DNA of 42,456 bases from Dehalococcoidia bacterium (GTDB lineage: Bacteria; Chloroflexota; Dehalococcoidia; GIF9; UBA5629). The stretch is taken from positions 16,661-59,116 of the forward strand of contig DUEX01000003.1 in the NCBI GenBank assembly GCA_011170325.1, read 5' to 3'. The translations under genes and the position numbers were made by a program. Of this stretch, positions 1 to 8,292 are shown piece by piece. The notes under the pieces were generated by a model. That model had not been told where the DNA came from. It saw nothing but the letters and a program-made list of their open reading frames with translations, and searched no databases. Every line of letters begins with the position of its first letter. Within the stretch, counting starts at the first letter, position 1.

Positions 1-337
1 TACCTATTGGGTCGACTACGCGTCCTATGAGCTCATCACCTACAGGTACCTCAACTACTCTTCCAGTGCAGCGGACTTCATCTCCTTCTTTAATATGGCT
101 ACAGTCACCGAGAATAACAGCAGCGACATTATCCTCCTCTAAGTTGAGAGCTAACCCCATAATGCCATTGGGAAATTCCACTAGTTCATTGTACCTGGCA
201 CTGCGGAGTCCGTGAATTCGGGCAACGCCATCGCCTACCTCGACTACTGTTCCCACGTCTATCATGGTGACAGTGGCACCGAAATGTTCTATTTGCTCTT
301 TAATTACTGAAACTATATCTCGTTTCTCAGTTGTCAC
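1..337 (-). CDS. atpA: ATP synthase F1 subunit alpha, N-terminal part (runs off window edge)
   Basis: Reverse-strand reading from a GTG at 337 gives [71 protein letters not shown]..., a typical AtpA N-terminus; SD-like GGGGGTGAG upstream; follows atpH. Confidence 0.95.
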   Translation of the reverse strand, partial: MTTEKRDIVSVIKEQIEHFGATVTMIDVGTVVEVGDGVARIHGLRSARYNELVEFPNGIMGLALNLEEDNVAAVILGDCSHIKEGDEVRCTGRVVEVPVGDELIGRVVDPIG

Positions 338-361
338 GCTGCTCACCCCCTTTGTGAGTAG

Positions 362-901
362 TTATCTTCTGGTTTCAACCAGGCTTTTCTTCATTATCTC
401 TAATTTGTTATGAATGCTGCCATCAATAAGGCTATCGTTAATTCTAGCGACAACGCCACCTAGAATATTAGGGTCGACTTGAAGGCTAACGCTGACTTTC
501 TTTCCGACTATTGCTTCAAGATGGTGGCTGAGCCTTTCCTTATCCGCGTCATCAAGCGGAATGGCAGTAATTACTTCGGCATGTCTAATTCCGTAGTAAT
601 CGTCTAGTAAATGTTCATATTCATCAGCAATCTGGCCAGCGCTTTTTAGCCTACCTTTGGCGATGAGAAGGTAAGCAAGATTCAAAGCCAACGGATTTAT
701 TTTACCTAATCTTTCTTGCGCAAGCTTTGCTTTCAGTTCAAATGGTAATTTAGGATTTTCCACCAAGGCTGCAAATTCGAGGTCTTGCATTAACTCAGCA
801 ATTTCTCTCAGGTCAGGCCGCCATTCTTGTAGCTCATTCTTTTCTTGAGCTATCCTGAAAGCAGCCTGAGCATAACGCTTAGCAAAAGTTGTTGTTGGCA
901 T
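362..901 (-). CDS. atpH: ATP synthase F1 subunit delta
   Basis: 179-aa ORF, OSCP/delta-like (KRYAQAAFRIAQEKN..., C-terminal GGVVARINDSLIDGSIHNKLE), between atpF and atpA. Confidence 0.95.
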   Translation of the reverse strand: MPTTTFAKRYAQAAFRIAQEKNELQEWRPDLREIAELMQDLEFAALVENPKLPFELKAKLAQERLGKINPLALNLAYLLIAKGRLKSAGQIADEYEHLLDDYYGIRHAEVITAIPLDDADKERLSHHLEAIVGKKVSVSLQVDPNILGGVVARINDSLIDGSIHNKLEIMKKSLVETRR

Positions 902-915
902 TGACCGTTAACCTT

Positions 916-1416
916 CTAACTTTGCTTAAATGTGGTGTTCTCTTCTAGCACTTCACCAATAAGCTTGCGATGTTTTTCTCTGTCTAACGTTTCGTTAATC
1001 ACCTTTTCTGCAGCCAAAATGGCTATATCTACGAATTCTTGGCGTAGCTCCTCAATGGTTTTGTCCCGGTCTCGCTGTATTTCGGTGCGTGCCTTGGCCA
1101 TCAAGGACTCAGCTTCTTGGCGTGCTCCTTCCTTGGCTTCTTCTTTTAGCCTTTCTCCTATTTGAGTTGCCTGAGCTATTATGGCTTGCCCCTCTTTGCG
1201 GGCCGTTTCCAAATGGGCTTTAATTTGCTCCTCGCTGTGTGCCGCCTGTTCTTTGATCTGTTCGGCTTGTTCCATACTGTCTTTTATCTTAGCCTGCCTC
1301 TCATCGAGCATCTTAAGCACCGGTTTATATAGGAATATGCCCAGTAAAGTAAATAGAATGACGAAGTTTATGACAAATGCCAATAACAACGGTAGATTGA
1401 TTCCAATACCTTCCAT
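916..1416 (-). CDS. atpF: ATP synthase F0 subunit b
   Basis: 166 aa, N-terminal TM segment then long charged coiled coil (YKPVLKMLDERQAKIKDSMEQAEQIKEQA...). Confidence 0.95.
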   Translation of the reverse strand: MEGIGINLPLLLAFVINFVILFTLLGIFLYKPVLKMLDERQAKIKDSMEQAEQIKEQAAHSEEQIKAHLETARKEGQAIIAQATQIGERLKEEAKEGARQEAESLMAKARTEIQRDRDKTIEELRQEFVDIAILAAEKVINETLDREKHRKLIGEVLEENTTFKQS

Positions 1417-1448
1417 ATCACCTCGTTAGTTTTATTGTAGTGTTAACT

Positions 1449-1580
1449 TCAGGCTGCTGTCGATAATATAAATAGACCAATAATAAAGGCGGTGACAATA
1501 AGCCCGGCGAATACAATACCGCCAATTATAATTGCCCCGACAATGAAGCTTAGTGAAGTTGGTAGGTTACCATTTTCCAT
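1449..1580 (-). CDS. 43-aa hydrophobic membrane protein between atpE and atpF (not in the ORF track)
   Basis: Reverse-strand ATG at 1580 to TGA at 1449: MENGNLPTSLSFIVGAIIIGGIVFAGLIVTAFIIGLFILSTAA; SD GGAAGGA just upstream; fills the atpE-atpF gap. Confidence 0.7.
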   Translation of the reverse strand: MENGNLPTSLSFIVGAIIIGGIVFAGLIVTAFIIGLFILSTAA

Positions 1581-1605
1581 CGATCATTCCTTCCTATAAT
1601 GCTAT

Positions 1606-1836
<231 letters not shown>

Positions 1837-1850
1837 TTACCTTCCTCCTT

Positions 1851-2813
1851 TCAAGTCGTTTGTTCTTCTTCAGCATGAGGAGCTAAAGCGATAATGCCAA
1901 ATACTAGTGTTAATCCAGCAAAGATGAGAGCCTGGATAAAACCGATGAGCAGTTCTAACCCGTAGAAGGGGATGGTGGCTATTAGTGGAACTAAGAAGCA
2001 GACAACCAGTAGCAGTATTTCACCAGCAGTCATGTTGCCAAAGAGACGGAAAGTGAAGCTAACAATTCGTATAAGGTGGCTGAATACCTCTAGCGTGCCT
2101 ACAAACAGGTTGATGAATCCGAGCATGAGCCCGCTGATAGCAGGGCGAATCTTTCCTTTAGCCAAGCTTGTGATGCCATCACGCAATTGACCAAAGTTAA
2201 AAAAGGTATTGAGGTAACGGAGAAAGCCTAATGAGCGTAGCCCCCAATATTCAACGAAGATGAAGGACATTAAGGCAATAGAGAGTGGTAGATTGATATC
2301 AGTATTTGCTGCTCGGAATAGCGGTACAAAAGTACCATCATTCTCGGCAATGCCTATGGTGCCATAAAAAGGCAAAAGAGCTAGGTAAGCATTGATTAAA
2401 ACATAAAGAAAGATAGTGGCCACTACTGGGAAAAGGGTGCGAGCCTGTTTCTTGCCGGCTGCACCTTCAACAAAGTTTAGCAGCATCTCTACGACCATCT
2501 CAGCTAAACCTTGGAGACGTCCTGGGATAAGCTTCATCTTGCGAGTACAGGCGTAAAACAAGGTGACTAATACAATTATAGTAAGCCAGGAAGCAATAAG
2601 GGTATTGGTGATGGTAAAGCCAGCAATATGGAATATACCTTCGGGAGGGAGTTCGACGTGAGGTTTGGGAAGCTGAAGGATGCTAGGCGCTTCAATGTTT
2701 AGCAGAGCTGAGCCCAATGGTCCGCTGATTAAGCCGATAACGAGGAGAGTGAGAAGGAAAATAGAAGATAAGATTAGAATTTTGGTGGAGCAACCACAGC
2801 CCATTCTTTGCAT
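1851..2813 (-). CDS. atpB: ATP synthase F0 subunit a
   Basis: 320 aa multi-TM protein with conserved SFTFRLFGNMTAGE and GLELLIGFIQALIFAGLTLVF motifs. Confidence 0.95.
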   Translation of the reverse strand: MQRMGCGCSTKILILSSIFLLTLLVIGLISGPLGSALLNIEAPSILQLPKPHVELPPEGIFHIAGFTITNTLIASWLTIIVLVTLFYACTRKMKLIPGRLQGLAEMVVEMLLNFVEGAAGKKQARTLFPVVATIFLYVLINAYLALLPFYGTIGIAENDGTFVPLFRAANTDINLPLSIALMSFIFVEYWGLRSLGFLRYLNTFFNFGQLRDGITSLAKGKIRPAISGLMLGFINLFVGTLEVFSHLIRIVSFTFRLFGNMTAGEILLLVVCFLVPLIATIPFYGLELLIGFIQALIFAGLTLVFGIIALAPHAEEEQTT

Positions 2814-2818
2814 GGAGT

Positions 2819-3271
2819 TTATTTTTTATCCTTTTGTGTCTCTTTTTGCTCAGTGTAGAATCGGTGAAGCATACGATAAAGACCATAAAAGGCAGCCACT
2901 GTTCCCACGCCGAATCCAACAAGGGTAAATAGGGGGTGGCTATCAAATTTATCTGGGCGGTCAAGCCAATAGCCAATCCCAGTTGGTATTACTATGCTTA
3001 AAGCTACATACCAACCAACATTAAAGAGAAACCAGAGAGGCTTTACCCATTCTCTTGATGTTGGTTTTTTGGTCTTAATCTGTTGTACCGTGTCGTGTGT
3101 TTTCTTTTGACTCAAGGTTGTGTACCAATTCGGTAATCCGTCTTCTTTAAGAATTACGGCTTTCGGAGCGAGACCATTTTTAAAACCGATAAACAGGTAC
3201 TTTCTGTCTTCCCACTCACTTCTGACTGAAAAGCTTAGCGAAATCTCCATCGAAGTCATTAAGGAAACCAT
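2819..3271 (-). CDS. AtpI/AtpZ-like ATP synthase accessory membrane protein (start uncertain; a TTG at 3115 is possible)
   Basis: C-terminal half WFLFNVGWYVALSIVIPTGIGYWLDRPDKFDSHPLFTLVGFGVGTVAAFYGLYRML resembles AtpI/AtpZ; position first in the atp operon. Confidence 0.7.
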   Translation of the reverse strand: MVSLMTSMEISLSFSVRSEWEDRKYLFIGFKNGLAPKAVILKEDGLPNWYTTLSQKKTHDTVQQIKTKKPTSREWVKPLWFLFNVGWYVALSIVIPTGIGYWLDRPDKFDSHPLFTLVGFGVGTVAAFYGLYRMLHRFYTEQKETQKDKK

Positions 3272-3542
3272 GCAAATCTAGTATGTCGTCAGCGCTGATT
3301 ATGCTGGCTTGAGCAAATTTAACTAACTCTGCTTTGGTAAGGTCAGTGACGATCTCTGGTGGTTTACCTTCCTTGATAACAGCAGCAACTAAAGCTTGGC
3401 TGTGGCAAGCTGGGCAGGAGACATTTAGAAACCACATATCATCGCGGTGCCCCAGAACCTTAATGTTATTTATATCGTAATGTTCTCCGCAAACGCCGCA
3501 CTTCATTGTGGACATTAACTTCTTGATAAAACGCTCATTCAT
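3216..3542 (-). CDS. Small zinc-ribbon protein, function unknown
   Basis: 108 aa with two CxxC knuckles (MKCGVCGEHYD... VSCPACHSQA). Confidence 0.7.
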   Translation of the reverse strand: MNERFIKKLMSTMKCGVCGEHYDINNIKVLGHRDDMWFLNVSCPACHSQALVAAVIKEGKPPEIVTDLTKAELVKFAQASIISADDILDLHGFLNDFDGDFAKLFSQK

Positions 3543-3559
3543 AGTATTAGCATGCTTAT

Positions 3560-4111
3560 TTAAGATTTGTGCTTACCAAGGTCATCCAAGTCAAGGGTAT
3601 TAATAAAATCATAGAAAGCTGACAGTTTTTTCAATTCTTGTTCATCAACCTTGCCCTTGGCTCCTGGTTTATCAGCATCTTTATCTTGAGGGACAGGTTT
3701 TCCTGTTTCTCGGTCAAGTATAATGCCAGCTTTATCCAAAACTGATTCCTCAACATATATTGGTGCTGTTACTCTTACTGCTAAGGCAATCGCATCACTG
3801 GGACGGGAGTCAATCTCTACTTGCTTGCTATCAACATTAAGGATGATTTTAGCGTAGAAGGTATCATTGTGAAGCTCGTTGACTACAATACGATTAACTG
3901 AAGCCCCCAAAGTGATAATTACAGAATCTAGCAAGTCATGAGTCAAAGGGCGGGCTATAGCCACATTTTGCAGCTTTACTGATATAGCATCTGCCTCTGC
4001 TGGACCGATCCAGATAGGTAAGTAACGGTCTGACTCTTTCTCTTTTAAGATCACCACATGCTGATAATTCATCAGGCTTACTCGAATGCTGTCAATCGTC
4101 ATCTCTATCAT
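3560..4111 (-). CDS. Bifunctional nuclease family protein (DUF151/BFN)
   Basis: MTIDSIRVSLMNYQHVVILKEKESDRYLPIWIGPAEADAISVKLQ ... SRPSDAIALAVRVTAPIYVEESVLDKAGI. Confidence 0.9.
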   Translation of the reverse strand: MIEMTIDSIRVSLMNYQHVVILKEKESDRYLPIWIGPAEADAISVKLQNVAIARPLTHDLLDSVIITLGASVNRIVVNELHNDTFYAKIILNVDSKQVEIDSRPSDAIALAVRVTAPIYVEESVLDKAGIILDRETGKPVPQDKDADKPGAKGKVDEQELKKLSAFYDFINTLDLDDLGKHKS

Positions 4112-4144
4112 GATTGTCCCTCCCCATTTGTTGCCACAAAAATC

Positions 4145-4173
4145 ATTGTACTCTATCAGATTTTAGCTGTCAA
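4145..4173 (-). promoter_or_regulatory. Sigma70-type promoter for the BFN-zinc ribbon-atp gene run
   Basis: Reverse strand TTGACA (4173-4168), 17-nt spacer, TACAAT (4150-4145), then SD GGGAGGG before the ATG at 4111. Confidence 0.75.
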
Positions 4174-4246
4174 TTTGTTTTAATGAGGCTCTTTTCATAA
4201 AATATCGGGAGGGCTTGCTTAAGCACGGTGAAAGATTGGAGATGTT

Positions 4247-4699
4247 TTGAAAGCGTTATTGCAGCGGGTCACTGAAGCTTCGGTAAGCGTAGGTAACGAG
4301 GTAGTTGGGAGAATTGGCCAGGGGCTGGTTGTCTTTGTTGGCATAGCTCAGGAAGATACGGAGAGGGATGCTAATTATTTAGCTGATAAAATAGTTAATC
4401 TTCGTATCTTTGCTGATGAAGCCAGTAAATTTAATCTTTCAGCGCTAGAAACCGGGGGCGAGATTCTAATTGTCAGCCAGTTTACTCTTCTAGCTGATGC
4501 ACGGAAGGGGCGACGGCCTAGTTTTGCTGAGGCAGCATCACCGGAGCAGGCTGAAGTTTTGTTCACCCTTTTTGTTGACCGCGTGCGTGATACTGGGCTC
4601 AAGGTGGAGACGGGACGCTTTCAACAGCATATGTCGGTGGAAATCCACAATGATGGGCCGGTTACTATAGCATTGGATAGTAAGGAAAAGCTTGCTTGA
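4247..4699 (+). CDS. dtd: D-aminoacyl-tRNA deacylase
   Basis: 150 aa (TTG start) MKALLQRVTEASVSVGNEVVGRIGQGLVVFVGI ... SQFTLLADARKGRRPSF. Confidence 0.95.
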   Translation: MKALLQRVTEASVSVGNEVVGRIGQGLVVFVGIAQEDTERDANYLADKIVNLRIFADEASKFNLSALETGGEILIVSQFTLLADARKGRRPSFAEAASPEQAEVLFTLFVDRVRDTGLKVETGRFQQHMSVEIHNDGPVTIALDSKEKLA

Positions 4700-4726
4700 T
4701 TTTCAATCAATTGCGTTCGCAACCTA

Positions 4727-4756
4727 TTGCAACTTTTACCTAATTTGTGTTATATT
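4727..4756 (+). promoter_or_regulatory. Putative promoter of the Fur-family gene, overlapping TTGCAA-rich elements
   Basis: TTGCAA (4727-4732), 18-nt spacer, TATATT (4751-4756); adjacent TTGCGTTCGCAACCTATTGCAAC spans 4711-4733. Confidence 0.5.
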
Positions 4757-4765
4757 TTGTTTGGA

Positions 4766-5176
4766 ATGAGTTGTGGTCAGGCACTTCAGGAAAAGGGGTA
4801 TCGGTTAACACCACAGCGGATGATGGTGGTTGAGGCTCTGCATGGTGCTGATAAGCATGTTAGCGCTGAGGAGATTTATGCTCAGGTTCGGGCTAAGTAT
4901 CCTTATGCTAATATTTCCACGATTTATCGAACGCTGGAATTATTAAAGGATCTTGGTCTAGTTAGCGAGATTGCTTTAGGAGATGGGCGTGTCCGTTATC
5001 ATCCGGCAGAAAAGGGGCATCACCATCATCTTGTGTGTCAGAAGTGCGGCAAGATAACTGATTTGCCTGAGTCTATGTTGTCTCCTTTAGAAGAAAGGTT
5101 ACTTCATGATTACCAGTTCAAGGCTGATTTGAGACATCTGGCTATTTTTGGTCTATGTGCTGAGTGTCACAAGTAG
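4766..5176 (+). CDS. Fur-family metalloregulator
   Basis: MSCGQALQEKGYRLTPQRMMVVEALHGADKHVSAEEIYAQV...NISTIYRTLELLKDLGLV...HHHHLVCQKCGKI...LCAECHK; the track start at 4727 is a TTG inside the promoter, ATG 4766 is more likely. Confidence 0.92.
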   Translation: MSCGQALQEKGYRLTPQRMMVVEALHGADKHVSAEEIYAQVRAKYPYANISTIYRTLELLKDLGLVSEIALGDGRVRYHPAEKGHHHHLVCQKCGKITDLPESMLSPLEERLLHDYQFKADLRHLAIFGLCAECHK

Positions 5177-5296
5177 GTTAGAGGAGCTATGCATGATGGT
5201 TTAGTAAAGAAATATTCTAGCAGCTTTTATTTTTAGTCAGTAATGCAGTTAGTTGCAGTTGCGCTTTGTTGATGAAAATTTGGTTTAAAGGAGGGT

Positions 5297-5938
5297 TTGA
5301 TGCATATTCCTGATGGTTTTGTTAGTACACCGGTAGCAGCGGTTGGTTGTGTTGTCGCTGCTGGTTGTATAGCCTATGCTGTCAAGGCAACGAATAAAAA
5401 GATGGGGGAGAGACAAATCCCGCTAATGGGAGTATTGGCTGCCTTTATTTTTGCTGCTCAGATGCTTAATTTCCCTATAGCTGGCGGCACATCGGGGCAT
5501 CTTATTGGGGCTACTTTGGCTGCTATCTTGCTAGGCCCCTGGGCGGGAGTGCTGATAATGACCTGTGTGCTGGGCGTGCAGTGCCTAGTTTTTCAGGATG
5601 GAGGGCTTTTCGCCTTAGGGGCTAATATCTTTAATATGGGTATTGTCGCTAGCTTTATCGGTTATTATGTTTATCGAGGTGGTGCTTCGCTTTTCGGTGG
5701 CCGGAGGCCAGGAAAACTGGTCGGCGGGGGTTTAGCTGCTTGGTCCTCAGTGTTGATAGCGTCTATTGCCTGTGCCTTTGAGCTAGGAGTCTCAGGCACT
5801 GTGCCACTGGGCGTCGCTTTGCCAGCGATGGTAGGTGTTCATGCCCTAATTGGTATCGGTGAGGGTTTGATAACTGCAGCAGTGCTCGGCTTAGTGCTGG
5901 CTACTAGAGCTGACCTGCTGGAATTGCAAAAGGCTTAA
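5297..5938 (+). CDS. cbiM: Cobalt/nickel ECF transporter substrate-binding membrane subunit
   Basis: MMHIPDGFVSTPVA... QMLNFPIAGGTSGHLIGATLAAILLGPWAGVLIMTCVLGVQCLVFQDGGLFALGANIFNMG; strong SD AAAGGAGGG. Confidence 0.93.
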   Translation: MMHIPDGFVSTPVAAVGCVVAAGCIAYAVKATNKKMGERQIPLMGVLAAFIFAAQMLNFPIAGGTSGHLIGATLAAILLGPWAGVLIMTCVLGVQCLVFQDGGLFALGANIFNMGIVASFIGYYVYRGGASLFGGRRPGKLVGGGLAAWSSVLIASIACAFELGVSGTVPLGVALPAMVGVHALIGIGEGLITAAVLGLVLATRADLLELQKA

Positions 5939-5949
5939 AGGAGGTCAGA

Positions 5950-6240
5950 TTGGAAATGAAGTTTAAATGGTGGCATGGCGCTTTGACCTTAGCCTTATTT
6001 TTGGCTATATTATCTCCTTTGGCATCCTCATCTCCCGATGGCCTGGAGAGGGTGGCTGAGGATAAAGGGTTTATTGAGACAGCCCTTGATGCTCCCTATG
6101 AAATTATTCCCGACTATGTGATGCCAGGGGTAGTGAGTGAGGCTGTGGCAACAATTCTGGCGGGGATAGTAGGTGCTCTTATACTTTTTGGTATTGGTTA
6201 TGGATTAGCGCGGCTATTGAAGGCAAAAGGTGAAGCATAG
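5950..6240 (+). CDS. PDGLE-domain (CbiN-like) transporter component
   Basis: SSPDGLERVAEDKGF motif, two TM segments, between cbiM and cbiQ. Confidence 0.88.
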   Translation: MEMKFKWWHGALTLALFLAILSPLASSSPDGLERVAEDKGFIETALDAPYEIIPDYVMPGVVSEAVATILAGIVGALILFGIGYGLARLLKAKGEA

Positions 6241-7000
6241 CTTTATTGACCAATATAGTGGCTTAGACAGCCTTATCCATAGGCTTGACCCGCGAACCAA
6301 GTTTATTACTAGCCTGGCTTTCATCGTGGCTGTGGTGCTGACGCCGGCCAGCAATTGGCGAGTTTTTGCCTTTTACTTCTGTCTTATTGCTGTCTTACTC
6401 GTCATTTCCAAGTTGCCACCTCTTTATGTTTTGAAGAGGTCTTTAGTAATTTTTCCCTTTGTTTTGATGATTGCCATTTTCATTCCCTTTTTCAAGCAGG
6501 GTGAGGTAGCTGGTAGCTATAACATCTGGTTATGGCAGGTCTCGGTAACTTACAGTGGCTTGCTCATTCTGGCAAACGTAGTGGTGAAAGCCTGGCTTTG
6601 TATTTTAAGTCTGATTTTGCTGTCATCGGCAACGAAGCTTGCTGACCTGTTAAAAGGCTTGAAGCAATTGGGTGTACCACGGGTGATAATATTGATTCTT
6701 TCTTTTATGTACCGCTATGTTTTTGTTCTGGTAGACGAGGTGATGCGAATGCGGCAGGCACGGGATAGCCGCAACTTTGGTGGTAATCGGTTATATCAGT
6801 TAAGAACCATCGGCAATATGGTTGGCACTTTGTTTATTCGGAGTTATGAGCGGGGTGAAAGGGTTTATGTTGCCATGTTATCGCGGGGTTTTGATGGTGA
6901 GGTTCGCACATTGCACAAATTGAGTTTTAGACAAGTTGACGCCTATTTCAGCACAACTTTTTGTCTTATACTCATTTTACCTGGTATTGTTTGGTGGTAG
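6230..7000 (+). CDS. cbiQ: ECF transporter transmembrane subunit CbiQ
   Basis: SGLDSLIHRLDPRTKFITSLAFIVAVVL ... VMRMRQARDSRNFGG ... AMLSRGFDGEVRTL. Confidence 0.92.
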   Translation: MKHSFIDQYSGLDSLIHRLDPRTKFITSLAFIVAVVLTPASNWRVFAFYFCLIAVLLVISKLPPLYVLKRSLVIFPFVLMIAIFIPFFKQGEVAGSYNIWLWQVSVTYSGLLILANVVVKAWLCILSLILLSSATKLADLLKGLKQLGVPRVIILILSFMYRYVFVLVDEVMRMRQARDSRNFGGNRLYQLRTIGNMVGTLFIRSYERGERVYVAMLSRGFDGEVRTLHKLSFRQVDAYFSTTFCLILILPGIVWW

Positions 7001-7011
7001 CTCAAGAGATT

Positions 7012-7728
7012 ATGGATAAAGCTGTAGATATTGAAGGTCTTTCCTTTACCTATCCAGATGGACATCAGGGACTCAAGAATATCGATTTGGTTGTCTATCG
7101 TGGTGAGGCGGTAGCGGTGATTGGTCCCAATGGTGCTGGTAAGTCAACGCTTTTACTTCATCTTAATGGAATCCTCCGTGGTAATAGTGTAGTGAAAGTT
7201 TTCGGGTTGCCTGTTGAAGAAAAAAACTTGAAGGAAATAAGAAGAAAAGTCGGTCTGATATTTCAGGATCCAGAAGACCAGCTTTTCTCCCTGACTGTAT
7301 TTGATGATGTTGCCTTTGGTCCTATAAATATGGGCTATTCTGAGCCAGAAGTGAAGCAGCGTGTGACTCAAGCTCTGGAGTGGGTGGGGATGAATGGCTA
7401 TGAGCAGCGCTCGCCCCACCATCTCAGTATTGGTGAGAAGAAACGGATTGCCATCGCTACTGTCCTGTCCCTAAATCCGGAGCTTTTGGTTCTTGATGAA
7501 CCTACCAGTAATCTTGACCCGAGGAGCAAGTGGTCTTTATTCGAACTGTTAAGGCAACTTCCGGTGACTAAAATCGTTGCTGCTCATGACTTGGAGTTGG
7601 TAAGGGCTCTATGCCAGCGAACTGTGGTGATGGATGAAGGAAAGATAGTGGCTGGCGGTAGCACTGAAAGCATTTTGAGTGATGTTCCCTTACTCAGGGC
7701 TCACGGTCTGGCACCATGCCTAGATTGA
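7012..7728 (+). CDS. cbiO: ECF transporter ATPase CbiO
   Basis: Walker [19 protein letters not shown] signature, Walker B LLVLDEPT; likely start [12 protein letters not shown], about 50 nt inside the track ORF. Confidence 0.92.
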   Translation: MDKAVDIEGLSFTYPDGHQGLKNIDLVVYRGEAVAVIGPNGAGKSTLLLHLNGILRGNSVVKVFGLPVEEKNLKEIRRKVGLIFQDPEDQLFSLTVFDDVAFGPINMGYSEPEVKQRVTQALEWVGMNGYEQRSPHHLSIGEKKRIAIATVLSLNPELLVLDEPTSNLDPRSKWSLFELLRQLPVTKIVAAHDLELVRALCQRTVVMDEGKIVAGGSTESILSDVPLLRAHGLAPCLD

Positions 7729-7888
7729 GCTTCGTTGGGTTCCTTCACTTTGTTTGGGCCAGGTCTCGCAAAGGTGGTTCTTGTCATCGCAAGCGAAGCG
7801 GAGCAATCTGATTGAAAATCTGGAGTTTATGTGGTTAACTGTAGAATCCTTGGATTGAGGTTGAAAGTCATGTGAGGGAGTATATGCG

Positions 7889-8098
7889 ATGGACGAAGCT
7901 GAGAAGGAGAAACTTAGAATATTATTAGGCTATTGGATTGAACATAATAGAGAGCACGGTGAGGAATTCAAGGAGTGGGCGGAGAAATCCAGGGACCTTG
8001 GGGAGGCTATGGTTTGCGAAGATTTGTTGGATGCAGTTCAACATATGGACAAAGCTAATGAATTCCTGCTGAGAGCCTTGAGGAGACTAAGAGGATAG
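7889..8098 (+). CDS. Small charged helical protein downstream of cbiO (DUF8180-like, from memory)
   Basis: MDEAEKEKLRILLGYWIEHNREHGEEFKEWAEKSRDLGEAMVCEDLLDAVQHMDKANEFLLRALRRLRG; short amphipathic helical protein linked to the CbiMNQO locus. Confidence 0.6.
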   Translation: MDEAEKEKLRILLGYWIEHNREHGEEFKEWAEKSRDLGEAMVCEDLLDAVQHMDKANEFLLRALRRLRG

Positions 8099-8118
8099 AA
8101 ACTTTAAAGTCGTTGTGA

Positions 8119-8280
8119 TAGCACCGAAAGCATTTTGAGTGATGTCCTTTGCTTGGGGCCCATGCCGACGTATGGATAGCCCCGGAGGTTTCACCATTTC
8201 TGATCCTTGGTGCTATTGTTTCGGGAAGCATTGGGACACTGATAGCACATGGGGCTACCCAAATAATAAAAGCAGACTAG
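8119..8280 (+). pseudogene. Degenerate fragment beginning with a partial repeat of the 3' end of cbiO
   Basis: tagcaccgaaagcattttgagtgatgt (8119 on) nearly identical to 7659 on; after a 1-nt shift reads PLLGAHADVWIAPEVSPFLILGAIVSGSIGTLIAHGATQIIKAD*. Confidence 0.5.
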
Positions 8281-8292
8281 TCTAGTTAGAAT

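Noticed and set aside
932-1429. Plus-strand ORFs opposite atpF (932-1165, 1181-1429)
   Set aside because: Antisense to a well-supported conserved gene, low-complexity Ser/Ala/Leu composition typical of shadow ORFs.
4696-7820. TGATTGAAAATC and its complement flank the Fur-cbiMNQO module as a 12-nt inverted pair (4698-4709 and 7809-7820)
   Set aside because: Short AT-rich match; the left arm is itself a small palindrome at the dtd stop codon, so chance is likely. No transposase or target-site duplication seen.
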